A stretch of 64,000 nucleotides of DNA from Silene latifolia (lineage: Eukaryota; Streptophyta; Magnoliopsida; Caryophyllales; Caryophyllaceae), in NCBI RefSeq assembly GCF_048544455.1, contig NC_133529.1:46663456-46727455 (forward strand). Direction: 5' to 3'. Positions within the stretch are counted from its first letter, which is position 1; every line of letters starts with the position of its first letter. A program made the translations under genes and the position numbers. Shown here one piece after another: positions 58,916 to 64,000 of the stretch. A model generated the notes under the pieces. It did no database searches, was not told the DNA's origin, and worked only from the letters and a program-made list of their open reading frames with translations.

Positions 58916-59493
58916 ACGGAAGGCTGTCTAGGTGGACACTCATGCTGTCCGAGTTCGATCTCAAGTTTGTACCCCTTAAGGTTATCAAGGGAAGAGCAGT
59001 CGCCGATTTCCTGGCAGAAAATCCCGTCAACGAGGATCTAACGACCGACACCTGGTCACTTCCTGACGAAGACATCCTTTGTGCCGATTCCGACGCATGG
59101 GACCTATACTTCGATGGTGCATCTAATATGAGAATCTTCGGGGTAGGAATCCTCCTAATATCGCCAGAAGGAGAACATGTTCCGATCTCAGTCAAACTAG
59201 ACTTCGCCGTCACCAACAATGCCGCTGAATATGAAACATGTCTCATCGGCCTGCAAGCAGCCGTCACACTTGGCATCAAAAGACTGAGGGTCCATGGCGA
59301 TTCCTCGCTCATCATCAATCAGGTGTCCGGATCATGGAAAATCCGAAGTGACAGTTTAGCTCCCTACCGAGCAAAAATCAATCAAGAGGCCGAGTTCTTC
59401 AACTAGGTCGACTACTTCCACCTGCCGCGAGAGGAAAATCAATTTGCTGATGCCCTGGCAAAACTTGCCGCGCTCGTCAACATACCTGACGAC
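58916..59493 (+). pseudogene. Second (archaeal-type) RNase H of the Retand-like element
   Basis: DLYFDGASNMRIFGVGILLISPEG, NNAAEYETCLIGLQAA and VHGDSSLIINQV carry the D-E-D catalytic set of the additional RNase H that defines Tat-lineage elements. A TAG at 59404-59406 interrupts it before VDYFHLPREENQFADALAKLA. Confidence 0.9.
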
Positions 59494-60830
59494 ATGACGT
59501 TGATGCCCCTATGTGTCGAGAGAAGGAGCGAGCCAGCTCACATTTTTGCCATCAACGACGACGAGGAAAGCCATGATGAACCTTGGTACAAAGCCATCCT
59601 CAACTACAAAACCAAAAATGAATTCCCTCCTAACTCTGACCAAAGAGGACAAAGAGCCATCCGTTTTCTTGCATCACAATTCGTGATAAACCAAGACCAA
59701 CTATACAAAAGAACACCCCAAGGGATTCTCCTCCTTTGCATTAACCATCACAAAGCCAAAAAAGTCATGGGAGAGGTCCACGACGGAGAATGTGGCCCTC
59801 ACATGAGCGCAATGATGCTTACCAGAAAAATCATGCGGCTAGGTTACTACTGGACCACCATGAAGCCGATTGCCGTAACTACGTCAAACATTGCCACAAT
59901 TGCCAAATCTTCGCCAACATACAACATATACCACCATCCCTTTTATACACCATGACGTCACCCTGGCCTTTCTCAACCTGGGGCATCGACATCATCGGGA
60001 AAGTTAACCCGGTGGGCACCAAGGGACATTGTTTCGTCCTCGTAGCCATCGACTACTTCACCAAATGGGTAGAAGCACAGTCATATGCAATCTTGACCGC
60101 CAAACAAGTGGCCAAGTTCATCCAAAACAGCATCACTTGCCGATATGGGGTACCCCATGAAATCATCAGCGATCAAGGCTCTCATTTCCGGGCGGAAACA
60201 CAGACCTTGCTGGACAAATACAAGATCAAACGACATCGATCATCCCCCTACCGTCCCCAAACTAACGGAGCGGTGGAGGCAGCTAACTTAACTCTTGTCA
60301 CCATTATCAAGAAAATGCAAGACAACTACCGCGATTGGCCGAGCAAACTCCCATTCGCACTCTGGGGATACCGAATCTCCATTCGAACAACGACAGGCGC
60401 CACACCCTTCTACCTAGCATACGGTATGGAGGCAGTTCAACCGGTAGAGTTAGAGGTCCCTTCTCTACGTATCCTACTGAAGAGTCAAGTCCCCGAGGTG
60501 GAATGGACCCGCCGAAGGTACGAGCAACTCACTCTTCTAGACGAGCGGCGGCTCAACGCCTTGCACAACGTCCAACTTTACCAACGACGTATACAACGGG
60601 CATTCAACAAGAGGGTCAAACCAAGGAACATTAAGGAGGGCGACTTGGTCCTCAAGTCGGCCCGAGCACCGCTACCCGTCGATCCGACGGGAAAATTCAA
60701 ACCCAACTAGGCCGGGCCATACCTGGTCAAGAAGATACTTTCGGGGGGCGCAGTGAGACTGAGTGACCTAGATGGGGAGGATTTTACAAACCCGACCAAC
60801 CTAGACCAACTCAAGAAATACTACCCTTGA
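59494..60830 (+). pseudogene. Retand-like integrase
   Basis: Integrase inserts element DNA into the genome. The zinc-binding part straddles a frame change near 59870-59900 (VHDGECGPHMSAMM in one frame, KHCHNCQIF in the other). The catalytic core keeps D-D-E: GIDIIGKV, ISDQGSHF and TNGAVEAAN. The C-terminal part runs to FKPN, then a TAG (60708-60710) where the family has Trp; readable text continues as AGPYLVKKIL to about 60828. Two lesions therefore disable it. Confidence 0.9.
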
Positions 60831-61026
60831 ACCATAGCGACCAACGATCCAAGCCTAGTTTTACAACTAGCGTCCACCTTAACCCTTTTCAAGTCAAGTT
60901 CCTCAAACGCGTTCTGATTTGAAATTGCATGTTTTATCGAGTCTAAGTTGCGGCACCCTGCCCGTTTCGAATGTCCGTTGATCTGTCAAAGGCAACGTCC
61001 ATTTGCACTAAAACAAAAAAACCCCT
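60831..61026. other. Spacer after Retand pol
   Basis: About 200 bp of non-coding sequence between the integrase end and the 109-bp repeats. Confidence 0.5.
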
Positions 61027-61340
61027 GAACTACGAGCATGGTTTGATTTCACCTCTTCAGGTGGATACGTAGGCAGTCCCTCTTATACATGAGAGATACA
61101 ACCACAAAACCCAATCAAAATTTACAAAACATTACGAACTATGAGCATGGTTTGATTTCACCTCTTCAGGTGGATACGTAGGCAGTCCCTCTTATGCGCG
61201 AGGGATACAACCACAAAACCCAATCAAAATTTACAAAACATTTCGAACTACGAGCATGGTTTGATTTCACGTCTTCAGGTGGATACGTAGGCAGTCCTTT
61301 CTTACACAAGAAGGATACAACCATCCCCATAATCAAAAAA
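61027..61340 (+). repeat. 109-bp tandem repeats downstream of Retand pol
   Basis: Nearly three copies start at 61027, 61136 and 61245. Each contains the small hairpin CACCTCTTCAGGTG followed by GATACGTAGGCAGTCC, a conserved post-pol motif in many Tat/Ogre elements. The third copy diverges at its right end. Confidence 0.93.
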
Positions 61341-61743
61341 AAAAACATCACCCACATCAACTTTCAAAGAAGGAAAGGGGAAATCCATTCCCTTTCCCAC
61401 AAAAATACCAAAAGTAGCCTTTCTCCCTTCCCAAAAATCCCACTTTCCCAAGTGCAAATGTTTAGGACGATTCATGCCGAATTGCCTTTACAAAATGGAT
61501 GGAAGAAACAAGCGTTCACAATTTTTGACACAAGCAATCCTCTTATTTAATTAATAATGGGAGGGATTACAATTTCAACAACAAATAAAGCTCGACGAGT
61601 CTACAACTTGTCGAAGCTAAGGTGTCGACTAAAACACCTCACATAATAAAACTAGCACAAAACACACAATAACTAGCTAGTACAACATAATAAAAATTCA
61701 CAACAATAATACAACATAATAATAAAGTGGGTAATGGAGGTCT
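61341..61743. other. Region between tandem repeats and antisense ORF
   Basis: About 400 bp of AT-rich DNA with no gene on the + strand. It would serve as the 3' untranslated region of the antisense ORF. Confidence 0.5.
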
Positions 61744-63200
61744 TCACTCTTCCATTCTACCCTTGCCTTTTCCCTCGGGGTACATCTTCCCCTTGTTCTT
61801 CTTGTTGGCCCGCCTAGCATGGATTTCCTCTTCAGAACGGATCCTCAACGGATCTACAACGGCAACGACCTCCGGTCTAGTGCAAGACCCCATGTTCGGC
61901 CCAAAACGAGCCCATGCACGACCCACCATGTTCTTGGGACCCGAGCTTCTCCTCTTTGGTGGCCGCACCACATCGGGACTAGCTGCATCAACATACTCCT
62001 CAATGAAGGCACGGTTGGCCTTGCCAACCTCTCGATACTTCAAATCGACAACCTCGTCCTTACGGAATTTGGACCTCTCTTCCAAGGACGGAGCACGTGA
62101 CCACTTGACATAAGCGGGAGTCACCCATGTCGTGGCAACGGGGTCCGGTACCTCCCAAAGCAGCCGAGTGGCCCACCATCTTTCGAAGACCTCCACAAGC
62201 TCGGAGTTCCGGAAAACATTCTCTTGAACAAGGGTATCTTGAGCGGGCACCTTTTGTTGACGCCCCATTTGCCTCATGAGCCTTTCGGGATAAATGAAGG
62301 AAGCAACCTTCAAACCCACCACCATCAAAGAACGAGGACTAGCACCCAAAGCGGGCAACCCGTGAAGGACCTCAAGTGCCACCATGGCACCACCCAACGG
62401 ATGTGAGGACCACCCTCCTCCGCCAATCTTGCGGCCCAATAAGCCTCGGTAGAAGCAAAACTATCCGAGTACAACTTCTTCCTCATGGTAAGGTGACGGA
62501 AGGAATAAAAAGAAGAATCAACCGGAGGCTCTACATACCTTAGCCTCTCCAATAGCCACACTTGGAGGATCCTTGGGGATCCGAATGAGGGAGCTTCTCC
62601 ACAAGAGCCTTCTTTGTCCAAAGCTTGGATGATCTCTCCAAGCACCAACCACGACGGATCTCTACCATGCTCCATTTGCTCAACCAGATGAACAAGGGTC
62701 ATGCTACCATAGCATTTCGGCCCCTCCTTCTTCAAAGCATCAACAAAGAGGTACACATGGATAAGACAAAAGGAAAGAGCCCTTCTCCTAGCCACCTCCG
62801 AAACATTGGCATCTAATCGATTGAAGAAGATGTTGATGAGAGCCAACATATCCACACCATGCGGAGCAATAAGGAAGTTGACTTGACTTGTCGACAAACC
62901 CAACATGGAACGGAATTTCTCCTTGTTGCACAACCGAGTCGGAGGAAGCACCGGAACACAACCCGGCCACCCACCAATGGCTCCAACTTCTTCGGCAAGT
63001 GGACAAATTTCGCCTTTCGGGAAAACGAAAACATGGTGTTTCGAATCCTAAAACCGAGAACATGCTTCGAGGAATGAGGATTGCACCTTGACTTGACGGA
63101 GCACCAACAATTGACCAACTCCCATGCAAATGAGTTGATACTTTTCGGGAGGTGACAAATCCCGGCACCATTGTCGCAACGCATTCTCAAAGGCATCCAT
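61744..63200 (-). pseudogene. Antisense ORF (aORF) of the Retand-like element
   Basis: Reads opposite to gag-pol. It starts at the Met at 63200 (MDAFENALRQWCRDLSPPEKY) and continues in shifted frames: FRIRNTMFSFSRKAK and LPKKLEPLVGG, then NKEKFRSMLGLSTSQVNFL and DMLALINIFFNRLDANVSE (62951-62450), then HPLGGAMVALEV to the end at 61744, with a Lys/Arg-rich tail. At least three frameshifts separate the blocks. The content resembles the plant transposase-associated domain DUF7745, related to plant mobile domains; that assignment is from memory of the family. Its function in the element is unknown. Confidence 0.75.
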
Positions 63201-63282
63201 AAAATATTTTTGTGGAAGAAGAAGAGGTTTTATAGAGATGTTTTTGTGTTTCGGATGATGAAACAATGAGGCGCAAACATCA

Positions 63283-63291
63283 CTATTTATA
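63283..63291 (-). promoter_or_regulatory. Candidate TATA box of the antisense ORF
   Basis: The minus strand reads TATAAATAG, about 85 nt upstream of the ATG at 63200, a typical plant core-promoter spacing. A second ATAAAA lies nearer the ATG (about 63221-63229). Confidence 0.6.
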
Positions 63292-64000
63292 CAAAACGAT
63301 CAGCGCGTTTTTCAGAAAAAGGGGAGAGCTGGCTCCCATCGCCACGCTGCTGGCGCCTCTTTAGGCCCTCTCCCAGGATTCCCGCTTTGACTTGTCTCTT
63401 TCAAGTTGTGTTTCCTCCTGACACCTCAAACCTCCCGCCAGAACGCTCGCGCCTCTTCGGGATGATCCAGGACATTTTGTGTTTCCTCACGCTCACATTT
63501 CCTTGTTTTCGCGTTTTACGAAATCCGACACGGTTTCCATGACGCAGCTTTAAACATACGGATTTTTCTTTATTTTTTTTAAGGAGGGAAGGGCTAGTCG
63601 CCCCGATCCGCGACGGATCGTTTCCATGTCAATCAAAATTCCGAAAATTTTGCGCTTTTTCGCAATAAAATAAAAATTTGTTAAAACGACATCAGTTTTC
63701 CTCAAAAATTCAAGCGCTCACAAATTCGAGTCTTGACCTCACAAAAATCGAATCAAATATACTCGTAAAAATATTTTCTAAAATTCTTCCCCGACGGATT
63801 GAGTTTGAAATTTTTCGAGTCACAAATCAATTTCAACAATTTCAACGCAATTTAATTCAAGACACGAGTTAATTGCTCATTTTTCAAATTAATTCCTTTT
63901 GGGAGTCCAAACGTGACGACTTGTCGCAATATTTTTCAAAATTCATTTCAATTTTCAAAATTCAATTTTAACTTCAAGTCATCTTGGTTAATTTTGTTTT
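63292..64000. other. Retand region between the antisense ORF and the (unseen) 3' LTR
   Basis: About 700 bp with no ORF of note. CTCGCGCC/GGCGCC-type motifs at 63340-63475 echo those in the 5' LTR. It holds the presumed promoter of the antisense ORF. The 3' LTR start was not recognised before the window ends. Confidence 0.45.

Larger units (their letters stand above)
50014..64000 (+). mobile_element. Tat/Retand-lineage Ty3/Gypsy element, 3' end outside window
   Basis: In order: 5' LTR (50014-52512), primer site, tandem-repeat leader, gag, protease, RT, RT-linked RNase H, a second archaeal-type RNase H, integrase, 109-bp tandem repeats, and an antisense ORF before the expected 3' LTR. Two RNase H domains and an antisense ORF after pol are hallmarks of the Tat group, Retand-like branch. 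Stops and frameshifts interrupt pol at several points, so this copy is not autonomous. At least 14 kb is present. Confidence 0.92.

Noticed and set aside
57650..60830. Endogenous pararetrovirus (caulimovirid) origin of the RT
   Set aside because: Integrase with a DDE core, a second RNase H, a long LTR and Tat-type order show an LTR retrotransposon.
61744..63200. Antisense ORF as a host gene interrupted by Retand
   Set aside because: Its position after pol with opposite orientation matches the known antisense ORF of Tat/Retand elements, and no TSD or element end separates it from pol.

Overview
The window is plant nuclear DNA, from a repeat-dense intergenic region. The evidence is spliced genes with GT/AG introns, plant retrotransposon lineages primed by initiator-Met or Arg-like tRNA sites, a LINE ending in a zf-RVT domain, MULE and CACTA DNA transposons, Stowaway MITEs and one Trichome-Birefringence-Like (TBL) gene. 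It looks like a eudicot, possibly Caryophyllales, but the sequence does not settle the species. I see no organelle, bacterial or viral genome segment.

Layout. Positions 1-6870 hold a Ty3/Gypsy element with very long LTRs and no coding capacity; its 5' LTR starts before the window. It abuts the 3' half of an L1-type LINE (6871-9851), which is split by a solo Gypsy LTR (6976-8357). After a (TA)n tract comes the 3' part of a second Gypsy element, whose 3' LTR (12771-32457) is split by a 17.6-kb nested insertion. An outer Copia element (14717-32297, TSD gtgtc) contains a related Copia element in the opposite orientation (18983-27746, TSD gatta). Both are young by LTR similarity but share a ruined pol. 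From 32458 to about 34960 lies an antisense Gypsy LTR remnant, split by another solo LTR (32715-34486, TSD tttac).

The one convincing host gene is a five-exon TBL-family polysaccharide O-acetyltransferase (36515-45538, 415 aa, GDS and DxxH motifs present). Its 7-kb first intron holds a Stowaway MITE and a Copia element with two identical 214-bp LTRs and a nearly complete polyprotein. A small foldback element sits just upstream of the gene. Downstream is a Mutator-like element whose ends are arrays of about 30-bp palindromes. It encodes a MuDR N-terminal domain fused in frame to a plant mobile domain, and is interrupted by a non-autonomous CACTA element that carries its own 95-aa ORF.

From 50014 to the window end is a Tat/Retand-type Gypsy element: 2.5-kb 5' LTR, 60-bp tandem repeats, gag, broken pol with two RNase H domains and integrase, 109-bp tandem repeats, and an antisense ORF with its own TATA box. 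Its 3' LTR is beyond the window.

The recurring theme is arrays of short palindromes in at least three unrelated element types. The most unusual items are the palindrome-ended MULE with its chimeric gene, the CACTA passenger ORF, the inverted nested Copia pair that could form very long dsRNA, and the antisense Retand gene.
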